This document shows positions 39,699 to 49,126 of a DNA stretch of 64,000 nt, piece after piece. The notes beneath the pieces are model-generated. The model was not told the origin of the DNA and ran no database searches. It was given only the letters and a program-made list of their open reading frames with translations. Both the position numbers and the translations under genes were made by a program. Source of the DNA: Nocardioides sp. B-3 (GTDB lineage: Bacteria; Actinomycetota; Actinomycetes; Propionibacteriales; Nocardioidaceae); contig NZ_CP087968.1 in assembly GCF_024703895.1 (NCBI RefSeq), positions 1,798,001 to 1,862,000 on the forward strand. The letters are read 5' to 3'. The first letter of the stretch is position 1, and every line of letters starts with the position of its first letter.

Positions 39699-39763
39699 GC
39701 CGAGTCGGCGCATGTTGCACGCCGAGTCGGCGCAAGTTGCACGCCGAGTCGGCGCATGTTGCA
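39699..39763 (+). repeat. 22-bp tandem repeat array (GCCGAGTCGGC family), array 1
   Basis: Three direct units of 22, 22 and 21 bases, each the near-palindrome GCCGAGTCGGC followed by GCAWGTTGCAC (T in units 1 and 3, A in unit 2). There are no spacers, so it is not CRISPR-like. The array starts eight bases after the terminator, between the antitoxin-like and VOC genes. The same unit forms two more arrays at 59.3 and 59.6 kb. Confidence 0.85.
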
Positions 39764-39837
39764 GGGCTGGCCCTCGACGCGGGCGGTGGCGGGCTCCTAC
39801 GTTGGTGGAAACGACTTCCTCGACCAAGGAGCACCCG

Positions 39838-40258
39838 ATGGCCAGCAGGCTCAACCCCTACGTCAACGTCCTCGGCGGCCGGGCCCGCGAGGCGCTGGAC
39901 TTCTACCAGTCCGTCCTCGGCGGCGACCTCAACGTGATGACCTTCGGCGACATGGGCACCGAGGGCGAGCTCGCCACCCGTGTGATGCACGGCCAGCTCG
40001 AGACGCCCGACGGCTTCACGCTGATGGTCTCCGACGCACCGCCGGAGATGGTGCAGGTGACCGTGGGCAACAACGTCTCCATCAGCCTCTCCGGGGGTGA
40101 GCTCGGACGGAGAGTCACTGCGTGGCTACTTCGCCGGCCTCAGTGACGGCGGGCAGGTCGTCCGGGCCCTCGAGCCCGCGCCCCGGGGCGACGAGTTCAG
40201 TGCCCTCGTCGACAAGTTCGGGATCAATTGGCTGGTGAACATCTCGGCCCGGGGCTGA
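39838..40258 (+). CDS. VOC-superfamily protein (PhnB-like)
   Basis: About 140 residues, starting MASRLNPYVNVLGGRAREALDFYQSVLGG with AAGGAG upstream. It has DLNVMTFGDMG, MHGQLETPDGFTLMVSDAPPEM and, after an extra base near 40108, ESLRGYFAGLSDGGQVVRALEPAPRGDEFSALVDKFGINWLVNI. This is the PhnB/3-demethylubiquinone-methyltransferase-like half of the VOC fold. Its substrate is unknown. Confidence 0.8.
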
Positions 40259-40275
40259 GCCCCGCCCCGCCCGCC

Positions 40276-40354
40276 TTCATGTAAACCGGCCGTTGGCCCT
40301 ACTGCCCGGCCGACGCATCGGCCGTTCAGATCAGGTAAACGCCGGTTACATGAA
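40276..40354. repeat. 79-bp element with 14/15-bp terminal inverted repeats
   Basis: TTCATGTAAACCGGC (40276-40290) and GCCGGTTACATGAA (40341-40354) are inverted copies differing by one extra A. Inside are two CGGCCGTT motifs and GGTAAACGCC. It fills the gap between two convergent genes (VOC and SDR), so it may end transcription from both sides or be a remnant of a small mobile element. No target duplication is seen. Confidence 0.65.
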
Positions 40355-40370
40355 CTTGGGATGCCCCGAC

Positions 40371-41872
40371 TCACCGGGGGGACGGCTTGAAGTCCTTCAC
40401 GAAGCAGCCGTAGAGATCCTCGCCGGCCTCACCGAGGACCACTGGGTCATAGACGCGAGCAGCACCGTCCACCGAGTCCAGCGGCGCGTGCCAGCCCTCG
40501 GCGGCGATGCGGAGCTTGTCGGCGTGCGGGCGCTCGTCGGTGATCCAGCCGGTGTCGACGGCGGTCATCAGGATCTTGTCGGTCTCGAACAGCTCGCCGG
40601 CCGAGGTGCGCGTCAGCATGTTGAGCGCGGCCTTGGCCATGTTGGTGTGCAGGGTGCCCCGCGCCCTTGTAGCGGCGGCCACCGAACTGTCCCTCCATCG
40701 CCGACACGTTCACGACGTACGCGCGTCCGGACGACGCATCGCGAGCAGCCGCGGCCGGGGCCGGTCGCAGTCGCGACACCAGCAGGAAGGGCGCGATCGA
40801 GTTGCACAGCTGCACCTCGAGCAGCTCGAGCGGGTTCACCTCGCCGACCGTCTGCGTCCGGGGAGTTGTTGAGCTGTACGTCGGGGAGCAGGCCGCCAGC
40901 GTCGACGGCGGTGCCCGCAATGTGCGCGTCGAGGGACGCGTGGCCGGCGGTCAGCGCGAGCGCGGTCAGTGACGCCGCGTTGTGGGCGGCCAACGCGGCC
41001 TCCGGGCTCTCGCCCGGGTGGTGCGCGACGGCCGTGTCCGAGAGGGCGCCGGCGATGGCCGCTGGGTGCGCCGAGGAGATCTCGTCGAAGGTGACCATCT
41101 CCGGGAGCTCACGGTCGGTCGGGAGCGGAGCCAGCTCGGCGTCGACCAGCGGGGCGTAGGCGCCCGGCGTGCGGCGTACGGTCTGGCAGGCGTTGTTGAT
41201 CAGGATGTCGAGCGTGCCCGCGGCTGCGACGTCGTCCGCCAGCGAGATCACCCGGGTGGGGTCGCGCAGGTCGATGCCGACGACCTTGAGTCGGTGCAGC
41301 CAGTCGTCCGAATCGGGCAATGACGAGAACCGACGGACCGCATCGCGCGGGGAAGCGGGTCGTGATCGTCGTGTGCGCGCCGTCGCGGAGCAGCCGCAGC
41401 GCGATGTACATGCCGATCTTCGCGCGGCCCCCGGTGAGCAGCGCGCTTGCCCGTCAGGTCCGTCCGCTGGTCGCGCTTGGTGTGGCTGAAGGCCGCGCAC
41501 GACGGGCAGAGCCAGTGGTAGAACGCATCGACGAGCGTGTAGTCGGCCTTGCAGATGTAGCAGCCGCGCGGCTGGAGCAGCTCGCCGGCGAAGGCGCCGG
41601 GCGCGTTCGAGACGAGCGGGATGCCGGACGTCTCGTCATCGATCCGGACCGGCGAGACCGGTCGCGGTCAGCTCGGTGATCGCCCGGTCGTGGGCGAGCT
41701 CCTCGGCCCGCTTGGCGAGCTTCCGCTCGGCCTTGATCGCCTTGTACATGTGCGACGCCGCCCGCTTGACCGTGACGTGGTCGGGGTGGTCGTCCGGCAC
41801 CTTGTGCAGCTGCCCGAGCACACGAAGGGTCGCCGCCGGGTCGGACGGGTCGATGCCGGGCTGCTCAGTCAC
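40371..41872 (-). CDS. SDR-family oxidoreductase with an N-terminal zinc-binding module
   Basis: About 500 residues, twice a normal SDR. The GTG start gives VTEQPGIDPSDPAATLRVLGQL, then a helical HVTVKRAASHMYKAIKAERKLAKRAEEL. After a break near 41640 comes a four-cysteine knuckle, CYICKADYTLVDAFYHWLCPSCAAF. The SDR follows: TDLTGKRALLTGGRAKIGMYIALRLLRDGAHT (Rossmann loop), ILINNACQTVRR (NNA), and SGRAYVVNVSAMEGQF with the catalytic-region Ser, plus a GTLHTNMAKAALNML ending. Further breaks lie near 41452, 41340, 40865 and 40670. The role is unknown; NADP dependence is inferred. Confidence 0.75.
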
Positions 41873-41907
41873 CGGCAAAGGGTACGGCGCTGGGCAGCCC
41901 CCTCAGA

Positions 41908-41941
41908 AATGGTCGCCGGCCCCCGTGGGCCAGCGACCATT
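41908..41941 (-). terminator. Hairpin terminator
   Basis: AATGGTCGC-CGGCCC pairs with GGGCC-AGCGACCATT. It begins ten bases after the stop of the minus-strand membrane-protein gene at 41951 and stands before the SDR start, so it separates the two units. Confidence 0.65.
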
Positions 41942-41950
41942 CCGTGCCCC

Positions 41951-42241
41951 CTAGGAGGTGACCGGGACCGGCCGGCGCGATCGCGCCCACTGCCCGGCCG
42001 CGACCAGTCCGAACCCGACTCCGAGGACGGCCAGCGTGGCCGGGCCGTAGGAGAGCGGGAACTCATCCGTGGCGAAGGCCGGGTCCTTGGAGGTGACACT
42101 CAGCGCGTCCAGCAGCAGGTAGAGCGTCTGGAAGACAAACGCCCACAGGTAGGCGACGGCGTAGGTCGTGTTCGCAGCGAGTCGCGAGGCGAGGAAGTAG
42201 CCGGCCGGAAACGCGACGAGGAGCGTGACGATGGCGATCAC
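41951..42241 (-). CDS. Small membrane protein
   Basis: Intact, 96 residues from a GTG: MIAIVTLLVAFPAGYFLASRLAANTTYAVAYLWAFVFQTLYLLLDAL, then YGPATLAVLGVGFGLVAAGQWARSRRPVPVTS. Three helices are predicted. The family is not recognised. It starts nine bases after the next upstream gene, probably in one operon with it. Confidence 0.65.
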   Translation of the reverse strand: MIAIVTLLVAFPAGYFLASRLAANTTYAVAYLWAFVFQTLYLLLDALSVTSKDPAFATDEFPLSYGPATLAVLGVGFGLVAAGQWARSRRPVPVTS

Positions 42242-42250
42242 GGCGCCCCC

Positions 42251-42625
42251 TCAGTCGAGTACGGCGACGGGCCGGCGCGCGGACGAGAACATCAGCACGA
42301 TGCCGAGCACGGTGATGACGACGGAGATCGCCACCGCCAGCTTGATCCCCGCGGGCACGTCGACGAAGAACGCCGGCAGGGCCGCGATCGCGTTGATGAC
42401 CGGGGCACCCGCCGTGACGCGGAAGGCCGCCCGGCTGCCGGTGCGCCGGGCGATGACCACGCCGACCAACCCGACCACGCCGAGAATCGTGCCGAGGACG
42501 AGGACCGCGAAGGGCGGACCTTCCTCGCCGTCCGGAGTGGGGAAGAAGGCGCTGGCCACGTTGACCGGGCTCAACAGGGCGGCGATGACGAGGCCTGCCT
42601 TCTGACGGCCGGAGATGACGTCCAT
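42251..42625 (-). CDS. Small four-helix membrane protein
   Basis: Intact, 124 residues: MDVISGRQKAGLVIAALLSP, then VNVASAFFPTPDGEEGPPFAVLVLGTILGVVGLVGVVIARR and AAFRVTAGAPVINAIAALPAFFVDV, ending IKLAVAISVVITVLGIVLMFSSARRP. AAGGAGC lies upstream. The pattern resembles uncharacterised actinobacterial membrane proteins. It is divergent from the response-regulator gene (160 bases between starts) and may be its target. Confidence 0.7.
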   Translation of the reverse strand: MDVISGRQKAGLVIAALLSPVNVASAFFPTPDGEEGPPFAVLVLGTILGVVGLVGVVIARRTGSRAAFRVTAGAPVINAIAALPAFFVDVPAGIKLAVAISVVITVLGIVLMFSSARRPVAVLD

Positions 42626-42784
42626 GGAGTGCTCCTTGAAGTGGGTGATTCGGACATGACCACAGTCAGGCCGAGGCACTTCCCCACCACAGGGCCGGGC
42701 TTCCCGCCATCCTTCCCCGAAAGTTCCGTCGAGGGGGAACAACTTCCCGGGTCGCCGCGCGCCCCCGGCGGCCATGATGGGCGG

Positions 42785-43442
42785 GTGAGCATCCTGCGGG
42801 TCGTCCTCGCGGACGACCACCCCGTCGTCCGCGGCGGACTGCGCGCCCTGCTCCAGACGATCGAGGGGGTCGAGGTCGTCGGCGAGGCGGTCGACGGTGA
42901 CGCCGCCGTGCGCGAGGTCCAGCTCACGCGGCCCGACGTGGTCCTGATGGACGTGCGGATGCCCGGTGTCGACGGGGTCGAGGCGACCCGCCGGATCCGG
43001 GAGGGGACGCCGCAGACCGCGGTGCTGATGCTGACGATGTACGACGACGACGCCACCGTCTTCACCGCGATGCAGGCCGGCGCCCGGGGCTACCTGCTCA
43101 AGGGCGCCGAGCAGGAGGAGATCGTGGCCGCGATCCGGGCGGTCGCGGCCGGGCAGGCGATCTTCGGCCCGGGCGTCGCGGCGAGAGTGCTCGGCTACTT
43201 CGCCACGCCGCCCACCGGCCCGGCCACGACCGAGGTCGTGCCGTTCCCCGAGCTGACCGACCGGGAGCGCGACATCCTCGACCTGCTCGCCGCCGGTCGC
43301 CGTGCAGGCCGCGATCGCCGACGACCTGCACCTGTCACCCAAGACGGTCAGCAACCACCTCACCAGCGTCTTCGCCAAGCTCGAGGTCGCCGACCGGGCC
43401 GCGGCGATCATCCGGGCCCGTGAGCAGGGGCTGGGACGGTGA
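42785..43442 (+). CDS. NarL/LuxR-family response regulator
   Basis: About 218 residues from a GTG: SILRVVLADDHPVVRGGLRALLQ (acidic pair), phosphoacceptor in DVVLMDVRMPGVDGVEA, switch LMLTMYDDDATV and the lysine in GYLLKGAEQEE. The LuxR HTH is LTDRERDILDLLAAGR, then after a break near 43300 IADDLHLSPKTVSNHLTSVFAKLEVADRAAAI. Its stop overlaps the kinase start (GTGA). Confidence 0.92.
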
Positions 43443-45227
43443 TCCCCTACCCGATCCCGGTCGCGCTGGCCGCGGTCGGGCTGAGCTGTGCGGTCAACGG
43501 CGGCGCCCTGCTGCTCGCCGGGCGGGCCCGGCTCAGCGCTGCCCTGCTCGTGCTGGGCGGCACGGCCCTCGTCGTGGCCACGGTCGTGTCCCGCAACGAT
43601 CACCCGGACCTCGCGGCCACCCTGTTCGCGGTGGCGGCGGGGCTGGCCTGTCCGCTTGCCGTGGCGGCGTACCCCGCCCTGAACCTGCGGCGCCTCGTCG
43701 ACTTCCCGGCCCCGGTGGCGCTGCTCGGTGCGGGGGTCTTCCTCGTGGCCGCGCCGCGCGACCCGGTCATCGTCAGCGCGATGGCCATGGCCATCGGCAG
43801 GGGTCGTCCTCGCGCACACCCGGTGGCGCATCGAGCGGGCCGACGACGGCACGCGGGGACCGCTGCTCTGGATGGCGCTCGCGATGGTGGCGGCGGCGCT
43901 CGCGTGCGGGGTCGTGGTGTTCTCCGCGGAGGGTGGGACCGGCGCGGCGAGTGACATCGTCGTCGGGTTCGGGGTCGGCCTGCTGGCCGTCGTGCCGGTC
44001 GCGATGTATGTCGGCGCCACCCGGCCCGAGGTGGTCGACGTGCGCGGCCTGATCGTGAGCGCGGTCGTCTTCGCCGTTGCCATGACCTGCTACGTCTCGA
44101 TCTTCGTGGGGGCCGTCTCGTTCCCGGAGATCCTCGGTGGCCGGCGCCCGATCCTCGGCCTGCTCGGTGTGGTCGGCGCGCTCGCGGCCACCACGCTGCA
44201 CCCGCTGCAGGTGGTGCTGCGCGGAGTGGTCGACGCACTGCTCTTCGGGGAGCGGCCCGACCCGCTCGGCGCCGCCTCGCACGTCATCGACCACATCGGG
44301 GACGACCCGGTGCTCGCACTGCGCGCGATCCGCGAGGCCCCCGGTCCTGCCGTACGCCGCGCTGCGGGGTCGACGGGACAGAGCTGGCCGCCTCCGGTGT
44401 GCCCGTGACCCACACCCACACCCTGCCGCTGGCCCTCGGGGAACGACGCGGTCGGCGAGCTCGAGGTCGGCCTGCGTGCCGGCGACCTCGGGATGTCCCG
44501 GGGCGACGAGCACGTGCTCAGGCTGGTGGCGCCGCTCCTCGCCCAGACCCTGCGCGCGATGGCGCTGACCGCCGACGTCCAGACGTCGCGCGAGCGGACG
44601 GTCACGGCGCTCGAGGAGGAGCGGCGACGCCTCCGCCGCGACCTGCACGACGGCCTCGGACCACGCCTGTCCGGCATCGCGTTCACGTCCGATGCCGTGC
44701 GCAACACCCTGCGCGACGACCCCGATCAGGCCGAGGCGCTGCTCCGCACCCTGCGCGCGGAGACCTCCTCTGCGATCGGGGAGATCCGCCAGCTCGTCTA
44801 CGGCATGCGACCGCCGGCGCTCGACGAGATCGGGCTGGTGCCGGCACTTCGGCAGCAGGCCGACCAGCTGCGTACGCCGGACGGCCGACCACTCCGGGTC
44901 ACGCTGGACGTCGACGGCCTGCCCGCCCCGGCTGCGGCGGTCGAGGTCGCGGCCTACCGCATCACCGTCGAGGCCCTCACCAACAGCGCGCGACACAGCG
45001 GGTCGGAGGAAGCGACGGCGTCGCTGCTGGTTCGCGACGGCACCCTCGTGATCGAGGTCAGGGACGCGGGAGAGCCGGGCGCCCCGTGGCAGGCCGGGGT
45101 CGGCCTCGCGTCCATGCGCGAGCGCGCCGCGGAGCTGGGTGGGACGCTGTCGATCGGTGAGGGAGGAGTCCGTGCGGTGCTCCCGCTGGCTACTGCCGCA
45201 GCAGCTCCCGGAACGACCGCGACATGA
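43439..45227 (+). CDS. NarL-type sensor histidine kinase
   Basis: About 595 residues with breaks near 43800, 44340 and 44440. Ten or so membrane helices fill the first 310 residues (PIPVALAAVGLSCAVNGGALLLAG through LGLLGVVGALAATTLHPLQVVLRGVVDALLFG). A GAF-like region follows, then the HisKA_3 box ERRRLRRDLHDGLGPRLSGIAF with the phosphorylated His. The ATPase has EALTNSARHSGS (N box) and GVGLASMRERAAELGGTL (G box). The signal it senses is unknown. It works with the response regulator before it. Confidence 0.9.
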
Positions 45228-47500
45228 GCCCGGCACCGGAACGCGCCGGCGCAGCCGGGAGCGCGACCGCCGTGCACGACGCTGGTGGCGGTGCCGTAGC
45301 CCAGCCACGTCTCTGCTGGTCCCTGCCCGGAGCCGGGCTTCGTCCAGTCGCACACCCCGGTCGGGAAGACGGCACGGAGCCGAGCCCACTGGGCGTCGGT
45401 GAAGGGCACCGGGTTCGTGTACGCCGAACGGTCCAACGGCTTCAGCTGGCAGGCGACCACGTCGTTGGCGATGTCCCCGCCCGCCTCCCCGGCGCGGGGT
45501 GGACAGGCGGGTCTGCGTCAGGTCCGTGGCGCACACGCCGACGCACCGGTCGGTCACCGAAGCGGGCCGGTCGGCGGCGATCTTCTGGGACAGGGGGAGC
45601 TTGCGCTTGTCCTTCTCGACCGCCGCGAGCCAGCCGTCCATGGCGAGGAACGCCTCGTTGGACCGGGTGACGTCGCCGATCAGCGGCGTCGGGCCGAACC
45701 ACATCACGCGGTTGTCGGTGTGCCCCCGGTCGCGCTCGAGGCGCGTCTCGGTCCACCACGCGTGGGCGTAGTCGTGCGCGGCGCCGGGGTCGGGGCCGCC
45801 GTGGTTGATGATCGCGACCTCGTCGAGGTGGTTCATCTCGTTGATCAGGCCGGTGCGGTAGGCGTTGCTGATCGCGCCCGGGTCGCCAGCGATGCGACCG
45901 GGGATCGGGTCGGCGTTGACGTCGAGACCGCCCACCTTCTCGTTCAGGTCGACGAACTGCTCGGGCGTGATGGTGCCGCGGTGGAGCGCGTTGAGGCCGT
46001 ACTGCACGCCGGAGTTGGTGAACGGCAGTCCCGCGAAGCCGCGACCGGCCGCCTTCTCCTGCGCCGACCGGGCGGACTCCGGACGCGGGCCGAGGAGCTG
46101 GATGGCGATGTCGAGGATCGAGCACCGCACTCCGGCCGGGTTGGTCTCGGAGTCGAAGCGCGTCGACGGGTCACCCGCGACCGGCGCCTTCGTCCCCGGG
46201 CACGCCGACTCCGGGTTGATCGCCTCCTTGAAGAGCGCCTCGTCGGCCACGACCGCGTTGACGTGGCTGAGGTGCCCCTCGACGTCGGCCATCTGCGTCG
46301 GCAGCCACACGGTGCCCGGCGACCAGCGCGACGGGTCCTCGAAGTACTTGCGCATCAGGTGGTAGTCCGCGAACTGCGCCCCGGCCGTGTAGACGTCGGG
46401 GTAGGAGCAGGTCGTGACGAGGCCCCGGTAGATCCCCGGGTAGGCGTTGGCGATGGTGTGCTGCGCGATCGACCCACCGCTGCAGCCGCTGCCGATGAGG
46501 TAGCGCACCTCGCCGTACCGCTCGACGAGGCGCTCGCGCACCATCATCATCGACTCGGCCTCGACCGCGAGGTTGCAGTTGTGGCCGGTGTTGTTGAGCG
46601 CAGTCGACACGACGGCGAAGCCCTTGGCGAGCGCCGTGATGTAGCTGTCCTCGACGCCGGACGCCGGCAGCGTGCCGGAGAGGTCGTGGAGGTTGGGCTC
46701 GCCGGGCGCGTAGGACGCGCCGCAGCCACCGCCGTGCGTGGCCATCACCTTGTGGTTCCACTGCGCCTGCAGGCTGCCGGGCCTTCCACGGCTCGCCGGG
46801 CGTGAAGAGCGTCAGGATCGAGTAGCGGTCGCGGTCCCGGAACCCGTCCTCACGGCGCACGATGAACGGCACCTTCACGCCCCGGTCGGTGGTCGTGGTC
46901 GCGACGTCGGCCGGCGGGTTCTGCCGGTCGTGCGGCGCCGAGCCGGTCTTCAGCGGGTTCGTGGACTTGTAGAGGAAGGAGTAGGTCGCGGGCTGGTTGC
47001 ACTGGGCGTCGCGCGCGGTCTCCCCGGCAGTGGTAGGGCGTGGGCTGCGGGCCGGCGAAGACCGGGCCGCCGTTGGGGAAGTTGGTGATCACCAGCCTGC
47101 CGGTGCGGGCCCTCGGGGCCTTCGCCTTCACGACGTTGCGCCCGAGCTCGAGCCGCTTGAGGAGACCCATGTAGCGGCCGTCCGCGCGCACCTTGAAGGA
47201 GCGGGTGACGTGTCGCTTGCCGACCTTGACGACGACCTTCTTCGCGTTGACCTTGCGCGGAATCTTCACGACCACCAGCGCGTCGCCGGCCGAGATCAGG
47301 TCGGCGCGGTTGGAGAGGACCCGGATCCGGAGGCGAGGCAGACCCCTCCCGGATGTGCGCAGTGCCGTACGACCCCGGTCGGCGGCCGCAGGGGACGGCG
47401 ACGGCGACGCCGACACCGGAGGCGCGGCGCTGAGCAGCGCGACTCCGAGCACGAGTGCGGTGATGACGGCGGCTGCGCGACGGGGGACGTCGATCTTCAC
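45190..47500 (-). CDS. Secreted DUF6351-type alpha/beta-hydrolase-like protein
   Basis: About 770 residues with several breaks (near 47030, 46778, 45520 and 45270). It starts with a secretion signal MKIDVPRRAAAVITALVLGVALLSAAPPVSA. An Ig-like front domain (LRIRVLSNRADLISAGDALVVVKIP) is followed by a hydrolase-like domain with HKVMATHGGGCGASYAPGEP and the elbow RYLIGSGCSGGSIAQHTIANAYP. HNCNLAVEAESMMMVRERLVERYGEVRY precedes it. It resembles actinobacterial DUF6351 proteins, related in fold to tannase/feruloyl esterases. The substrate is unknown. Its end overlaps the histidine-kinase end (convergent). Confidence 0.72.
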
Positions 47501-47583
47501 TGGACCTCCAAGGTGTCGGCAGGACAACGACTGTCGGATCGCGTGGTTAGGGTGGCGACAGTTTCATTGCGAGGGGGAGTGCA

Positions 47584-48471
47584 GTGCTGGAGCAGGCTGA
47601 GGTGCGATCGCCGGTCGACGTCGGCGGACTGGGCGTCCGTTGCGAAGGAGTCGTCCACCTCTACAAGACGTTCGGCGGGCACGATGTCGTCGCGCTGCGT
47701 GGTGTCGACACGGTGATCGCGCCGGGCGAGCGCGTCGCCTTCCTCGGCCCGTCGGGGTCGGGCAAGTCGACGCTGCTGACGCTGCTCGGCGGCATCCAGA
47801 AGCCGAGCGCCGGGCGGATCTTCCTCGGCGACGAGGAGATCTCCGGGATGGGTGAGCGCTACCTCTCCCGCATCCGTTCGCGCTCCGTCTCCACCATGCT
47901 CCGGGGCGCGACCCGCAACCTGCTGCCCTATGCCACCGGCCGGCAGAACATCGCCTTCGCACGGCTCGCGCTCAGCTCCTCCGAACGCCGCGACGCCATG
48001 CTCGACACCGAGCTGCTCAGTCGCGTCGGTCTCGAGGAACAGGCCGACCAGGTCGTCTCCACGATGTCCGGCGGCCAGCGCCAGCGGCTCGCGCTCGCCT
48101 GCTCGGTGGCCACCGCGCCGCGCCTGCTGCTCGCCGACGAGCCGACCAGCCAGCTCAGTCACGAGGACCGCGACCACGTCCTGCACCTGATCCACTCGCT
48201 CGGCGACGACTTCGGCACCACGATCGTGGTCGTCACCCACCAGCCCGAGGTGGCCGCGACGTTCCCGCGCTCGATCACCATGAAGGGTGGTCGCGTCGGT
48301 GCGGAAGGTCGTGACGGCTCCGAATACGCCGTCGTCGGCGAGGACGGCGTCCTGCACCTGCCGGGCCACGTCGCCGCGGAATGGCCGCCCGGCACGCTCG
48401 TGAAGTTCGAGGACGACGACCGGGGCCGGTTGATCATCACGCGCTCGAGCTCCGAGGGGTCTGGCCAGTGA
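47584..48471 (+). CDS. ABC transporter ATP-binding protein (first)
   Basis: Intact, 295 residues. Walker A FLGPSGSGKSTLL, signature TMSGGQRQRLALACSVA, Walker B PRLLLADEPTSQ and switch VVVTHQPEV are all present. Its order fits the LolD/MacB-type ATPases that serve FtsX-like permeases. A C-terminal extension (AAEWPPGTLVKFEDDDRGRLIITRSS) may contact its partner. GTG start, and the stop overlaps the next start (GTGA). Confidence 0.9.
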   Translation: MLEQAEVRSPVDVGGLGVRCEGVVHLYKTFGGHDVVALRGVDTVIAPGERVAFLGPSGSGKSTLLTLLGGIQKPSAGRIFLGDEEISGMGERYLSRIRSRSVSTMLRGATRNLLPYATGRQNIAFARLALSSSERRDAMLDTELLSRVGLEEQADQVVSTMSGGQRQRLALACSVATAPRLLLADEPTSQLSHEDRDHVLHLIHSLGDDFGTTIVVVTHQPEVAATFPRSITMKGGRVGAEGRDGSEYAVVGEDGVLHLPGHVAAEWPPGTLVKFEDDDRGRLIITRSSSEGSGQ

Positions 48472-49126
48472 GCGACCTCGTCCTCTCCAACATCACCTTC
48501 GTCGCGGGCCGCCCGCTGCTCGACGACGTCTCCCTCACGTTCGCCGCGGGCAAGGTGACCGCGGTCTCCGGTCCCAGCGGTTCGGGCAAGACCACCCTCC
48601 TCTCGATCGCGGGCGGGCTCCTCGAGCCGACGACCGGCACGACGGCGTACGCCGATGCGCCGATGTGGCAGGGCACCGGCGACCCGCGCCCGGACATCGC
48701 GTTCGTGCTGCAGGTCTACGGCCCGGTGCCGATCCTCAGTGCCCGGGAAAACGTCTCCATCGCCCTGCGGGCCCGCGGGGGTCGACCCGCGCGAGGCCGA
48801 CGAGGAGGCCGAGGCGGCACTGGGCCGGTTCGGCATCGCCGACCTCGGCGACCGGCAGGTCGAGGAGCTCTCCGGCGGCCAGATGCAGCGCGTGGCCTGC
48901 GCCCGCGGCTTCGTCGTCGGCGCCGGCATCCTGCTCGCCGACGAACCCACCTCCGAGCTCGACGAGGGCAACCGCGGTGTCGTGCTGGCCGAGCTCCGCG
49001 AGGAGGCGGCCCGCGGTGCGGTGGTCGTCGTCGGCCACCCACGACCCGGCGGTCGTGGACGCCTGCGACGTGCACTTCGCGCTCGACGAAGGTCGGCTGG
49101 TCTCTGCTGGATCGGTTGGGGGATGA
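48468..49126 (+). CDS. ABC transporter ATP-binding protein (second)
   Basis: About 219 residues. It starts MSDLVLSNITFVAGRPLLDDVSLTFAAGKVTAVSGPSGSGKTTLL (Walker A), then AFVLQVYGPVPILSARENVSIALRARG. After a break near 48780 come VEELSGGQMQRVACARGF (signature) and ILLADEPTSELDEGNRG (Walker B). A break near 49035 precedes THDPAVVDACDVHFALDEGRL. The stop overlaps the permease start (ATGA). Two different ATPases in one operon suggest an asymmetric dimer. Confidence 0.9.

Noticed and set aside
39699..39763. The 22-bp tandem repeats as a CRISPR array
   Set aside because: There are no spacers between units, only three copies, and no cas genes in the window.
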